64,000 bases of DNA, taken from NCBI GenBank assembly GCA_026545765.1, contig CM048844.1, forward strand, positions 58,004,932 through 58,068,931, in the 5' to 3' direction. Position 1 is the first letter of the stretch, and each line of letters opens with the position of its first letter. The notes under the pieces are model-generated. The model was not told the origin of the DNA. It was given only the letters and a program-made list of their open reading frames with translations, and searched no databases. The position numbers and the translations under genes are program-made. The stretch comes from Plantago major (lineage: Eukaryota; Streptophyta; Magnoliopsida; Lamiales; Plantaginaceae). Below, piece after piece: positions 11,849 to 22,299 of this stretch.

Positions 11849-12215
11849 GACTTGAAGTTTTGAAGACTTGAAGTGTTGAAGACTTGAAGACTAGTTTATT
11901 AGGATGTCTACTTGGAGCTTGGTTACTCCTGTTGTCCTAATTTACTATGTATTTTATATCTTGCTGACTGAGCTAAAATGTATTTTATGTATTAAAGTTA
12001 TCTGTGAACTTTCTTTGTAACATATCTGATGAACCTACTCTCATATATCATATTATAAAAAGATAACTTGTCAGCAAAGATCACACCTTGTGATTTGGTT
12101 GATGTTTACTTTCTGCACTTAATTGAAAGAATTGAAAGATCTTATGAATTGATTAAGTGGTGGATTGTTTCCTCATCCAGATTTGTAATAGGTCAGATAG
12201 TCATCGTTGACTGAT

Positions 12216-12229
12216 CAAAAGGGGGAAAT
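12216..12229 (+). other. Polypurine tract before the 3' LTR
   Basis: AAAAGGGGGAAATT lies directly before TGTTAGG of the 3' LTR (12,231), the position where LTR elements prime plus-strand DNA synthesis. Confidence 0.85.
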
Positions 12230-12230
12230 T

Positions 12231-13842
12231 TGTTAGGAATATCTGTTTAAATTTTGATCAGCAACCTAATGACTTATCTTAGCTCAGAAAGGTGGTTAGT
12301 ACTATTGGTTCACTTGAACACTGTAAAAGAGGAAAATCACTAAGTATGATAGCCTAGCAAATCTTGAATAGGATGTCAGGTCTATGAATGTAATTTTTAT
12401 TTTCTTGAAGAAGACCAAGAAGAAGGCATCCAGCAGGAGAAGTACAACTTTAAAATGAAGTTTTGAAGACTGCACAAGATTTCTGAAGACAAAGGTTATC
12501 AGATACCTATGTCCAGATATCTTGAAGAAACAAGTGTTTTTCAATAAACAAGTGTTGCAAAAGATATCTGAGAATGCAAGGTTTCTGAACGAGGAAAAGT
12601 GCCCACAGATATCTACACTCAGAAACCTTGGATAAAGATCATGTTTCCGGGAAACAATATATTTTTAACAAGTGGTATCTGGAGTTGTATAGTCTCTGGA
12701 AAAGGACGTGCAAAGCTTCAGAAAGCATGCATAGTTCCGTTGGCACTACAGGACAAAGTATAGTACAGTGCATTAAATGCGATGTAAATGTCTGAACAAA
12801 AACGGTAGCCTCTGAAGAAGAAGACAAACGTGCAACAGTACCATACTCAGATATCAATAGTTTGAATTTGATTTAAGCCTAACGGATACTATTCAAACGG
12901 CACTCAAATTCATCTATAAATATCAACACTTAGAATGCTTGAAAATACACACAGAACTTATACACTGAATACTCACCCAAGCTCTCTCAAGCATACTACT
13001 TATCTTCAAGCATTCTGTTGCGACCAAAGCTCTTGATTCTAAGTAGCACAAAAGTTCTACTTATTAAAGAATAGTCCTGATCCTTAACAAGCATTGTTAT
13101 CTGTAAAGGAGTTGAATTAAGATTTCATAGCTGAGATTCATTCTCTTGAACACTTATCATAGACTTGGGTCAGTAAAGAACAAGATACCATACATTGAAA
13201 AGTGTATTAAGGATACTTGATTCATAGATCTATCTGCATAACTGAACAAGTTATTAAAGAAGCTCACCTGACAAACTACCTTATCCAACACCTTAATCGG
13301 CGTGGAGTACAGGAAGTACTTAGTTTGGAAACTAAGGAATAACTCCAAGGTTACTGAGCATAGGAAGTACTTAGTTTGGGAAACTAAGGAATAGCTCAAA
13401 AGGTTTCTAAGTATAGGAAGTACTTGGCTAAGAAAGCCGGGGAATAACTCAGGGGGAACACTTGGTTGGGAACCTAGTGTATTTAGGAATCGAGAGAAGA
13501 TATTTGTAAGGTGAACTCAATTATCTGTCTTAGTGGATTCTAGGTCTGAGAAAGGCCAAAGTGGATTAGTTGAAGGATTACGCCACCTTCAGATACCACT
13601 ATAAAGACTTGTATTATTTACTTTCTGCAATTTATTACTTGCTTTATTTACTTTGCTAAGTATTTACACATATCTTGCTGAGCACGTGCACTTATCACAA
13701 AAAGTCTTCCGCTATCTGAAAATAAGTATCAGATATCTTCACAGAAATCTGAGAAATTGTGTTTATCAACAAAAGTTTGAAAAAGACTATTCACCCCCCC
13801 CCCCCCCTCTAGTCTTTTACTTTGCCGTTATCTGGACCAACA
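12231..13842 (+). repeat. 3' LTR of the 7.8-kb element
   Basis: This full-length partner of 6,038-7,640 ends in GGACCAACA, followed by the GTAGT target duplication. It has a TATA box at 12,915-12,922 and three hairpin modules at 13,303-13,450. Differences from the 5' LTR include small indels near 12,780-12,810 and a longer C run near 13,795. Confidence 0.94.
13303..13450 (+). ncRNA. Hairpin module array, 3' LTR copy
   Basis: Three modules match those at 7,109-7,257, with outer stems GGAGT/ACTCC and TGAGC/GCTCA kept. The third module has TAAGT instead of TGAGT, which weakens its outer stem. Confidence 0.65.
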
Positions 13843-13847
13843 GTAGT

Positions 13848-14601
13848 AATAGATAAGGAATTAATTTAAACTTACTGTATACTACTTGAATGGAATATTC
13901 ATGGACACTTAGTATTATTCATCTTAATAATTCATCTTAATAGTTTTGCTGATTTGTTAAGTAAAAACACATTTTGAAATTGAATGAACATTTGCAGCAC
14001 AAAATCAGATTTGGCTGAACAGAGTCAAACCCAGTAAATGGAATTTAAAACGGAAGGAAATCTGGGTAGGAGGAAGACTGCATACCCGGAACCGAGTTCG
14101 TAACATACTGCAGAATGTAATTCGATAGGACATCAGTGGTTTGTATTATAAGTTCGTTTTTATTGTTGCGTTCTCGGTTCCGGGACCTCTCAAGACATGT
14201 AAAACAGGTATTCCTCTTAAATTACTCGTCTTTACCTGTCAATTCCATGCGCTAAAGTTTATATCTTTCCTGGTGGCATGCATGTATTATTGAGATAGGT
14301 TACTCAATACTGATGGACACCTATTGCGTATAGTGTAAGAGAGCGGTGAAATTAGACTTTACAAAGTATACTTAGGATCTGACTTAATACTGTGAAATGA
14401 TGGAGTAGCGGACGAATGAAGTAATATGAAAAGGGAAATGTTTATTAACTATAATTCGAAATCAGAACAAAAGTGAAAAAAACAGAAAAACTAACTTATT
14501 CTTGCATCCTAATGAAAAATGCGAAGCTACTGGAATGGAAAACCATAATATGAGAACTAAACCATAACATTATTCGAATAATAACAAAGATCTTGAAGTT
14601 C
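13848..14601. other. Helitron interior, no gene seen
   Basis: This is the continuation of the Helitron downstream of its RPA-like gene (minus strand), right of the LTR element's target site. I see no recognisable domain or structured repeat. Confidence 0.5.
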
Positions 14602-15266
14602 TCAAGCATTCTTCTCCTTCTTTACGACCACTTTAGTCGAGGACTCATGAACTCCGACTGGGCAAACGTCATCATCATCATCCACATCAATAGGTCTGCT
14701 ACGTTTGTAGGGAGTGGTCGTATTCTCAGAGCCATTACTCGTGGAATCGTGATCTGTAGAGTCCTCGGTGACTTTCTCTTTGCCTTTCCCTGAAACAGCG
14801 CCTCCAATTTTTTCCTCCCTCTCCTTAGGTCCAGATGCCACCTCCTAGAAACAGATTACTCGACTATAAGTTAACTTCTTCAAAATCAAATATAAAATAC
14901 ACGCAAAAAAACAGAGATATGTATTACACTTGCAGAAAGGCTGCAGTATTCCCCAAGTATAGTATCATCATATGTCAAGTACTCTACACTATAATCATTG
15001 AATCCCTTGACAATGTTGTATTCCCTTGCAACCTTGTCCTTATCATATAATTCTTGTCCAATATCGGAGCAAAATCCATAGGAATAGCATCCTCATCACC
15101 TTCCTACAAAGAGATTAATACTTATGTTAATAAAGTTGAATTTTGCATCGAACTCTAAATTTAGCAACTCATTTTATTAAATTAATTACCTCCATGAGAG
15201 AAGCAAGAATTGAAGCAGCTGTCTGGCCTATGAGGCCCTTCACCATATCCTCAAAAAGAACAACTG

Positions 15267-16667
15267 TGTTAGGAATATCTGTTAGTATTTTGATCACTCA
15301 TCACATGTTCTTATCTTAGCCAGAAAGGTGATTAAGTACTATTGGTTCACTTGAACATTGTAAAAAGAGGAAATCACTGAGTATGATTAGTCTAGTAAAT
15401 CTTGTATTAGGATTATAGGTCTCTGAGTGTAATTTTTATTTCAAGAAGACCATGAAGATCAATCCTAGCAATGGAGCTTTTCTGAAGATTAGAAGACTGA
15501 AGATTGCACAAGGTTTATGAAGACACAAAGGTTTAGTCTAACTCAGAAAGACTATGTCCTTAATCCCTTCTTAAGTATATTAACTTACTTTCGAAATATG
15601 ATTCTGGACATATGACATCATGAGTATGGAGCATGCAAGCCATCAGAAAGGCTCATGTATCCGTTGAGACTAAAGGACAATGAACAGTACTATGCATTAA
15701 ATGCATCGCGTAAATGCCGCAAAAGCAATTCCTCTCAAAAAATGAGATAGTGACTTCTGAGTACATAGTTCAAGATATAAACGGATATAATTTGATAGAG
15801 AGCACAACGGATACAATTCAAACGCCTCTCAAATTTATCTATATATATCACACACTTAGATGTTTGAAGAACATACCTTAGAACGCTCTATCTTGCAAAC
15901 TTACCATCAAGCAAAGTATTCTCTCAAGCACTCTACTATCCTTTCTGAAAGCTTTCAGTTGCTTGAAGAATAACTAGTAATTCTAAGTTGTCCTGAACCT
16001 TAACAAGATATTGTTATTCGTGAAGGAGTTGAACTATCAGATACCCTTTCTGAAGTTCATTCTCCAGAACGGACATCAATTACTGGTCAAGAAGAGCGCA
16101 TCGCCATCCACCGAACAAGTGTATTAAGTAGTCTCGCTCGCTTCGCTTTCAGAAACATAATCAAAAAGTTATACGAAGCCTTTTCCGACAAAACCTTATA
16201 ACCAACACCATCAAGGCGTGAGTAGAGGAAGTACTTGATTTGGGAAATCAGGAATAACCCAAGGTTATCCGAGTAGAGGAAGTACTTAGCTCTAGGAGTC
16301 AGGGAATAACTCAGGGGAACATTCGTCAAACCATTTGTTTAGGAATCTTAGAATAGGATTATTGTAAGGTGAACTCAATTATCTGTTCTAGTGAATTCTA
16401 GGTCTCAGAAAGATCGAAGTGGATTAGTTGGAGGATTACACCACCTCCAGATACCACTATACTTGCTGTGTTATTTACCTTTCTATATTTACATTTCAGC
16501 AAAGCACACACACACATACTTATTGTTTCTGCACTTACCTATCTTAAAGTCTTCCGCGCTCTGAATTTAAGTATCAGAAACCCTGTGTCGAACTGTTTAT
16601 CGACAAAAGTTTTAAAAGACTATTCATCCCCCTCTAGCCTTTTACTTTCACGTTATCTCGACCAACA
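15267..16667 (+). mobile_element. Solo LTR, diverged member of the same copia family
   Basis: It begins TGTTAGGAATATCTG and ends CGACCAACA, like the LTRs at 6,038 and 59,250, but is 1,401 bp and clearly more diverged. The flanks AACTG (15,262-15,266) and AACTA (16,668-16,672) fit a 5-bp target duplication with one change. No internal region is present, so it probably arose by LTR-LTR recombination. It sits inside an exon of the RPA-like gene. Confidence 0.88.
16218..16311 (+). ncRNA. Hairpin module array, solo LTR copy (two modules)
   Basis: Two modules instead of three. The inner stem of the first is TGATTT/AAATCA, a paired change from TTAGTTT/AAACTAA elsewhere. The second has outer stem GAGT/ACTC. 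AGGAAGTACTT and GGAATAAC are kept. Confidence 0.6.
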
Positions 16668-17064
16668 AACTATGATATGTTCTAAGATTTAGCACCAAGG
16701 TAATTATCTTCAAATAAACCTATAGTGGAATAATGCATATTATATTCTGCCAATCTCCGTGAAAATGAAACTTGTGAATAAGGAGCCAAGTTTTATATAC
16801 CTTGGTATGACTGTCTTTATTTTCTTCGCACAGGTAAGGTTGGTGCATATGTCTCCTGTCTTCCATCTTACTCTTGCAATTGCCACATGTATTATAATAC
16901 CACTGATCTCCAATGTCAGTGAACTTGACAAACAAAATAAAGGACCCCGCCTTCGCAAGTAGAATAAATAATATTAGAATGTGGAAATCTTTCCGATTTA
17001 AACTTGTATATTAAATAATCGGACCAATATAAAAATACGGCTTCATATGAAATGTGTTAATTAC

Positions 17065-17186
17065 CTCCAAACATAATTCGCCAAGTCAATTACTGAATGA
17101 GATGCAATCCGTTCAAGTATGTTTGTAAGAATTTCATCTAGAAGAACTGGGATTTCCAAACGTTGAATCTTGGAGTTTCGATGCAT
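17065..17186 (-). pseudogene. Exon-like fragment, possibly F-box-like
   Basis: From the ATG at 17,186 it reads 40 codons including IPVLLDEILTNILERIASHS and ends at a good donor (GTAATTAA). The pattern is weakly like the F-box of plant F-box proteins, or it may be the 5' exon of the RPA-like gene. Too short to decide. Confidence 0.3.
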
Positions 17187-17599
17187 ATTTCAAAGTTTGG
17201 TAGCAACTAAACGTTTGTTCTTTCAACGAAAGCTCACTCCTGAACGTGATATATAAATAAAGAATAAACATGATATGGCTGCCAGATTATAATTCCTCAG
17301 AAATAGGAAGGACGTTTAGATAACTTTTGTGTAGATACGTTTTAGTTAGTTTAGTTACATATACTTATCTCCTTAGGATTTAGTTAAATCTTTATTAGAT
17401 GTGAAGATAGATCCTACTTAGCAGAATCTAGCAACCACGTTTGAAGTTGTTTTAACCATCTTTCGGATATAATTTAATCTAACAGAGCCATAAAAAATAG
17501 GGGGCTTTAACAACTAATTATTGATTAACTTCAATAGACCAAGAGATAAACTTTCCTTCTTCAAATATTAATAAATTAAAAACCATTTAATTTTGGAGG

Positions 17600-17682
17600 G
17601 AATTTGCCACATCAGCTTTTTGCATACGTGGCATAGCTCTTCTTTCATCTACACCATCACTTTTATCATATATATATATAGA
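17600..17682 (-). other. Helitron 5' terminal region
   Basis: The minus-strand 5' end is TC followed by (TA)n, GATAAAAGTGATGGTGTAGATG and, further in, GCAAAAAGCTGATGTGGCA. The same blocks occur in the same order at 37,155-37,250 on the plus strand, so this is a family terminus and not chance. Confidence 0.8.
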
Positions 17683-18096
17683 TGTATTCTTTCAATTAAA
17701 TTCAAATCCCTAATTCAACCACAACAAAAACAGTTCATAAAAAAACAATAACCAATAATTCTTCTCAATCTTTTTTTAATTAAATTAAAACAAATCAATT
17801 CGCACTAACCTAAATACTAATTCAACTCGAAAAAAGACAATTCATTATCAGAAACACCGATAGTACTTAATTTTATATAATTTTTCTATTATTTATAACT
17901 ATAGTATCTATATGTATATCACCGATATTTTTTAGTAAAATCTCTAATTTTGTTAAATATAACTATAATATTTGTTCGTAAATCACAAGCAGAATAGAGT
18001 GAGAATATTGGAGAAATTGGTGGTGTAGAAGAAACTCATTAGATTAGAAGTTAGAACAATCGTCGTTCATACATTTTAGCATGAGCAGCAATTGAA

Positions 18097-18594
18097 ATGG
18101 GTGTTTCAGCATCAAAACGATTATCGGAAACCCTAGAAAAATCCCCCAAATTCAACACAGCCTGCAATTCAACATACGCTGAATGCATCTCACTGAGCCA
18201 ACACGCTTTCCCAGGTGTGAAACCCTATCAGCTCGTCTCCGCCACGGACCACCTCCACAGCACCCTATTATCCCTCCCGATCATATCCAGATGGGTCCCG
18301 CACCCTCCTGATCGGAACCAGGTGGATCGAGCTTTGAAGGCGGTTGTTGGATCCATGGATGAGGAGGTTGTTGAAGTACTGCTTGATGAGGTTCAATTTA
18401 AAGCCTTTGCGATTGAGGTGTTTGTTGACGCTGTCATTGAAGGTGCTCGGAGAGAGTTCTTGACGCGTCTGCCGATTGGAGTGGTTGGAATTGCTGGTTT
18501 TGGGATGCTGGTGAAACCGGGAAGAGGGGTTCTTGCGGCGGCGATTGGTGCCTACGCGCTTGGCTTCGCCGCTAATATATATCTTGCCTTTTGA
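18097..18594 (+). CDS. Conserved plant protein of unknown function, 165 residues, possible N-myristoylation and C-terminal membrane anchor
   Basis: An intact, intronless frame runs from ATG at 18,097 to TGA at 18,594. The start is supported by the N-terminus MGVSASKR, a good N-myristoylation context (Gly2, Ser6). The middle (about 20-75) includes SQHAFPGVKPYQL, which I recall as typical of a small family of plant proteins of unknown function. Residues 127-165 are hydrophobic and glycine-rich (IGVVGIAGFGML, then VLAAAIGAYALGFAANIYLAF), consistent with two short membrane helices. It probably acts at a membrane. It has higher GC than its surroundings and no lesions, so it is the best host gene here. 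The Helitron end lies 414 bp upstream of the start. Confidence 0.85.
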   Translation: MGVSASKRLSETLEKSPKFNTACNSTYAECISLSQHAFPGVKPYQLVSATDHLHSTLLSLPIISRWVPHPPDRNQVDRALKAVVGSMDEEVVEVLLDEVQFKAFAIEVFVDAVIEGARREFLTRLPIGVVGIAGFGMLVKPGRGVLAAAIGAYALGFAANIYLAF

Positions 18595-20267
18595 CTAGTA
18601 GCACTCGCGGTTCTCCAGTTTTGACTTTTTTTCAAAGTCAATAGAATCGAACGATAGGGTGTGCGAAAATTTTCAATCATAATATGGTTCTGTTTAGTAC
18701 AAGTTTACGTAAAGCTGCTGTTTACATTCATATTTAGCTTTTGCTAAACATAGCCTATATAATGAAAATTTAGATCTTAATTTTTATTATATAATATAAT
18801 TGAAATTTTTTCTACGGTTGGCGAGTTATTAGTTGCGAAACCAAGCAGTTGATTGGGATAGGAGATCTGGTAATGTGTATGCTTAGCCGACTTTTAATTT
18901 GTAATTGAGTTGATAAGATCAGTTTTCTTCTTGGTAGTTTAATATTATAGTTTTTATGATTGACTGGATGTTACTTATTTTGATTTTGTGAAGTAATTAG
19001 TGGTTCTAACTCTTTTAAATGTAAACTATTTTGGAAAGTTGCTGGTTCTGTGAACAGGGCGTTGCATTCTGATCAAATCATGATTCTGTAATGAAAAATG
19101 TTTTTATGCCCGGACATTGAATGTTCATGACCTATTTCAAACTATATCCTACCTAGAGTTCATTTTCGTTTAGCTTGCATTAACTCCTTAAGGTTAGAAT
19201 AGTGCAATTTTTACAAGAATAATTGTTCATGGAGTACTAAGAACTTACCATTGTTTACTGAAAAATTATGTGGATATGAGGTAAGGAATAATGTTGTAGT
19301 CTTATCCATGTTACTTTGATCTCCTAACAAAAGTTCCTTTGTTCGGTGTAATGGCCACATTTACTATCTCGACTACATTCAGACAGTGTTAACGACATCC
19401 ATCTCTCAACAGATTCATTTATAACCCTTAGATCATTTGTATTAATAATATTTTAAGTTGTACTGACCGTTCATATGATTGTAAAAATTGTACAATGGCA
19501 TCTTTTGTAAATTTAACTATGCAAACTGATTGTAATGTCACGTACAAACTTTTAAATTATATATTATAAATTTTGTTTTAAAAGTAAAATAAAAAATTGA
19601 AATCCAAATATTATTTCTATTCCATTTTAAAAAAAAACTAATAAACATTCGAACGGATTAAATTTCTTCCCAAAATCACTAATAAGAAGAAAGCAATATA
19701 CACCTGCAACATTGTTGGAAGAAAAATTAGTTTTTATGTTTTGATTCTTTTCAAAGTCGAAGGAGGATCAGCTATGTGGAGCAATTTGGATCAATTTTTT
19801 TCAAGATTTTTATGGTTTTGCTTTTGTCCCTCATGTGCATTACTTGCACCCAGGAAAAATGACTATACCCGAAAGGAGTACAAGGGAATACATTGCTTTT
19901 GAGACTGCAGTTTACTGCCAAAATAAAACATATTTTTGTATGTTTGCTTAATGTTGTACTTCCATTTCAATATTATTATTTTTTTACCCGTACAATTTTT
20001 GCATTTTATTATAACGGCCTCGATGATGGATTTCTCCGTTCGAATTACATCCATTGTATATGTTAATAAGCTTCCATGTGTATGTCTATTCACCGTTTAT
20101 TTTTCTCAAGAAGATTTCATTTGTTTATAAGCTGAAACTTTATTGATGCGTCAAGACAACATATGGATGCATTTGACAGTGTGATCTTCAACCATATGAA
20201 TAGGGAAGTAAATGACATAGCTCATAGATTATCCACGTAGATAGAAGGTAACTGTGAGAGATTTGAT
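18595..20267. other. 3' flank and intergenic DNA
   Basis: AT-rich sequence follows the 165-residue gene and would contain its 3' UTR. No further gene, terminal repeat or tandem array is visible. Confidence 0.5.
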
Positions 20268-20747
20268 TGTCCAACGTTCCAACAGGTAGTTCGTCTCACG
20301 AACTGGGGTTTGATTTGCTCGGATTTGGGTGCCTCCAAGCGAACTTGGCAAGGTTACACCTATTTCTAGGGTGGGTACTGGTGCACGTAAAGCGATAAAT
20401 TCGGTGGAAATATTCTTTGTCATTGATAAAAGCGTAATTAGGTTAAGCCCTAAGGTCCTATTTATACTGTCTACTTGACAAGTATTCCAGGCAGTACAGA
20501 ACTCTAATAGAAATAAAAGATAACGAAAAAATATGCAGAAATAAATAAAAGATCATAACTAATCTACTTGCCTTATCTCTTAGAGAAAATCTACCAATTG
20601 CCTGATTCTTTTAGATCTTTGGTTTCTAAAGAATATCCTAATTATATTATGCCTAATTAATAATATTCCACCGGACTGGGCTTGCTTGGCGAACTCTAAC
20701 CACTTTTAATAGTCCGTGATGGATCGGCAAAGCCCAACGTTCCATCA
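20268..20747 (-). repeat. 3' LTR of the split element
   Basis: On the minus strand it runs TGATGGAACG...TTGGACA. It contains a segment of about 60 bp near its start (20,680-20,737) that is missing from the other LTR. Confidence 0.68.
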
Positions 20748-21722
20748 CTACCGCCCCCTAAAGATGAGACTTGTCCCAAAGTCTCTTCAGCTCTTCCTCG
20801 CTCGCTAGGCGCGTACTTGCCATCCTTCCGCGCGAATGGTCCCTCCCGCCCCTCTACGCGCCTATCCATTGAACTCTTTCTTTTCAAGTATTTTAGCCGA
20901 CTTGACCGGCTTGCTCTATCTCGGACCCTTTTCTTTTTCACAGCTACAAGCACTACCAGCTCTTCCTTGCCATCATCCATGACACCGACCTTCGCCATAG
21001 TAAGTTCGAACTCCTTGTTAGCTCGGCCTTTCCATCCATATCCACTCACATAAGGATTACGTGAACCATAGCGTCCCAGCGTCGAATTCTTGACTACTGG
21101 TATTTTGACAGAGTGCATCAGTTCTATCCATTCCTTGCGCCCTACCCAGCCTACTCTTGTCATTACCAATAGAAGATCTTGCAGATGAACAGATGTGTCG
21201 GGTTTCACAAGACCGCAGCAATCGTCGACTTCGCATTAGTCGTAACTTCAAAGAATTATGATCTCGCTTACGAGAGTTGCACCTTCCGCATAACTCCCCA
21301 AAGATGGTTCCTTTATCATATCCGAACTCCAAAGGTCGCCACGCCTAATACCCTCATCCACTTCCAAAGATTTAGTCATTGGACACTCATTCCTGGTACT
21401 AGAGAGTTCATAGAACCTTGCTGCTTCCATACAGCTTCCAGTTTCGTTCCTACTTTTCATGGGTACTCTGACAGTGTTGCCCATGTACTCTTCGCCATTG
21501 GGTATCTTGACAAGCATGCCCATTGCCCCATCAACTTTACCACCCACCATCCCTTCCCCAAGTTTGTCTATTTCCTCCATCCCATAGACACAATTATCCC
21601 CACTAGGTACTTCGACAGTATTGCCTAGTAGTGGATACTCAGCAGCCTTCACCTCCATGTCCATGTCCTCTCTCTCCAAAGGACCTAAACGACCACCATT
21701 CCCAATCATAGCACCCAAACAA
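20748..21722 (-). pseudogene. Retroelement interior, 3' half, unknown coding
   Basis: The two longest frames on this strand (21,718-21,248 and 21,208-20,696) are Gly/Glu- and Lys/Arg-rich and end beside the purine tract with SSLGGGSDGT. No enzyme domain is visible. The sequence is continuous with 28,724 onward if the CACTA element and one CAA are removed. Confidence 0.4.
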
Positions 21723-21754
21723 CACTACAAAAAATCGGGTCATGATAGATCCGT

Positions 21755-22050
21755 CGCTTCAGCTTTAACGATCCGTCGCCTACCGGCGACGGATCGGCGA
21801 CGGATAAAAATCCGTCATACCGAGTCAGCCGACGGATAGATAATCCGTCGCGAATTGGACGACGGATTATATATTTGACTTTTTTTTTTTAATCGAAATA
21901 TAACGACGGATAGAATCTATCAGTCGTTACCTTTAGCGACGGATAGAATCTATCCGTCGCTAAACCGGACGACGGATAGAATCTATCCGTCGTTATATTT
22001 AGCGACGGATAGATTCTATCCGTCGTCCAACATTTTATTGGAATTAGTGA
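21755..22050. repeat. Subterminal inverted CCGTCG repeats, element A, 3' side
   Basis: Multiple copies of GCGACGGATAGAATCTATCC-type palindromes occur in both orientations. In En/Spm elements such subterminal repeats bind the element's own DNA-binding protein. Confidence 0.85.
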
Positions 22051-22299
22051 CTAATCAAATTCGCTACTAATTCCACACCGTGAATCCGCCATTAATTCCG
22101 CTACTATTTATTTCATATTAATCCTCGCTTTCGTAGTTCACCTATTTAATCAATATAATGTCGATAATAAATGAATAATATGGAAAATATTTCAATAAAT
22201 TTTGAATAAAAACTAATATCCGACGCCGAGAAATTATCCACACAAGTGTAAATATGAAAAAATCCAACATACGATACATAACAAACTAGCTATCGACGG

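Larger units (their letters stand above)
6038..13842 (+). mobile_element. Non-autonomous copia-family LTR retrotransposon, 7.8 kb, GTAGT target duplication
   Basis: Two direct LTRs of about 1.6 kb (6,038-7,640 and 12,231-13,842) begin TGTTAGGAATATC and end GGACCAACA; the left one ends GGACCAAAG. The 5-bp flanks are identical: GTAGT at 6,033-6,037 and 13,843-13,847. A purine tract precedes the right LTR. The related LTR at 59,250 is followed by a TGGTATCAGAGC primer-binding site and a gag gene; here that site, gag and pol are absent. The interior instead holds a broken intron-containing coding region (7,641-11,848). The identical flanks mean the outer ends came from one insertion, so the loss next to the left LTR may be a later deletion. 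Confidence 0.9.
14602..16962 (-). pseudogene. RPA70-like single-strand DNA-binding protein gene, C-terminal OB-fold part, interrupted by a solo LTR
   Basis: Reading leftward, the exon at about 16,962-16,806 gives FTDIGDQWYYNTCGNCKSKM, the WYY-x-x-C-x-x-C entry to the zinc/OB-fold region of RPA1-like proteins. After the inserted LTR comes VVLFEDMVKGLIGQTAASIL (about 15,265-15,190), the usual sequel in that fold. The block at 15,104-14,930 needs a frame change. The last exon (about 14,845-14,602) is a Lys/Asp-rich tail containing RPIDVDDDDD and ending VVVKKEKNA, typical of RPA-like genes in plant Helitrons. Such proteins are thought to aid rolling-circle transposition. The inserted LTR, in-frame stops and the frame change show it is dead. 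Confidence 0.6.
1..17682 (-). mobile_element. Large nested Helitron; 5' end at 17,682, 3' end outside window
   Basis: Read on the minus strand, the element begins TCTATATATATATATGATAA at 17,682, preceded by A. This fits Helitron insertion between A and T and the TC start of plant Helitrons. It carries an RPA-like gene, then a Rep/helicase gene, the usual plant Helitron cargo, in the same orientation. Two later insertions interrupt it: an LTR element at 6,038-13,842 and a solo LTR at 15,267-16,667. The 3' CTRR end and hairpin are not in the window. A near-identical 5' end lies at 37,155 on the plus strand. That both genes belong to one element is inference from orientation, order and the terminus. 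Confidence 0.72.
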
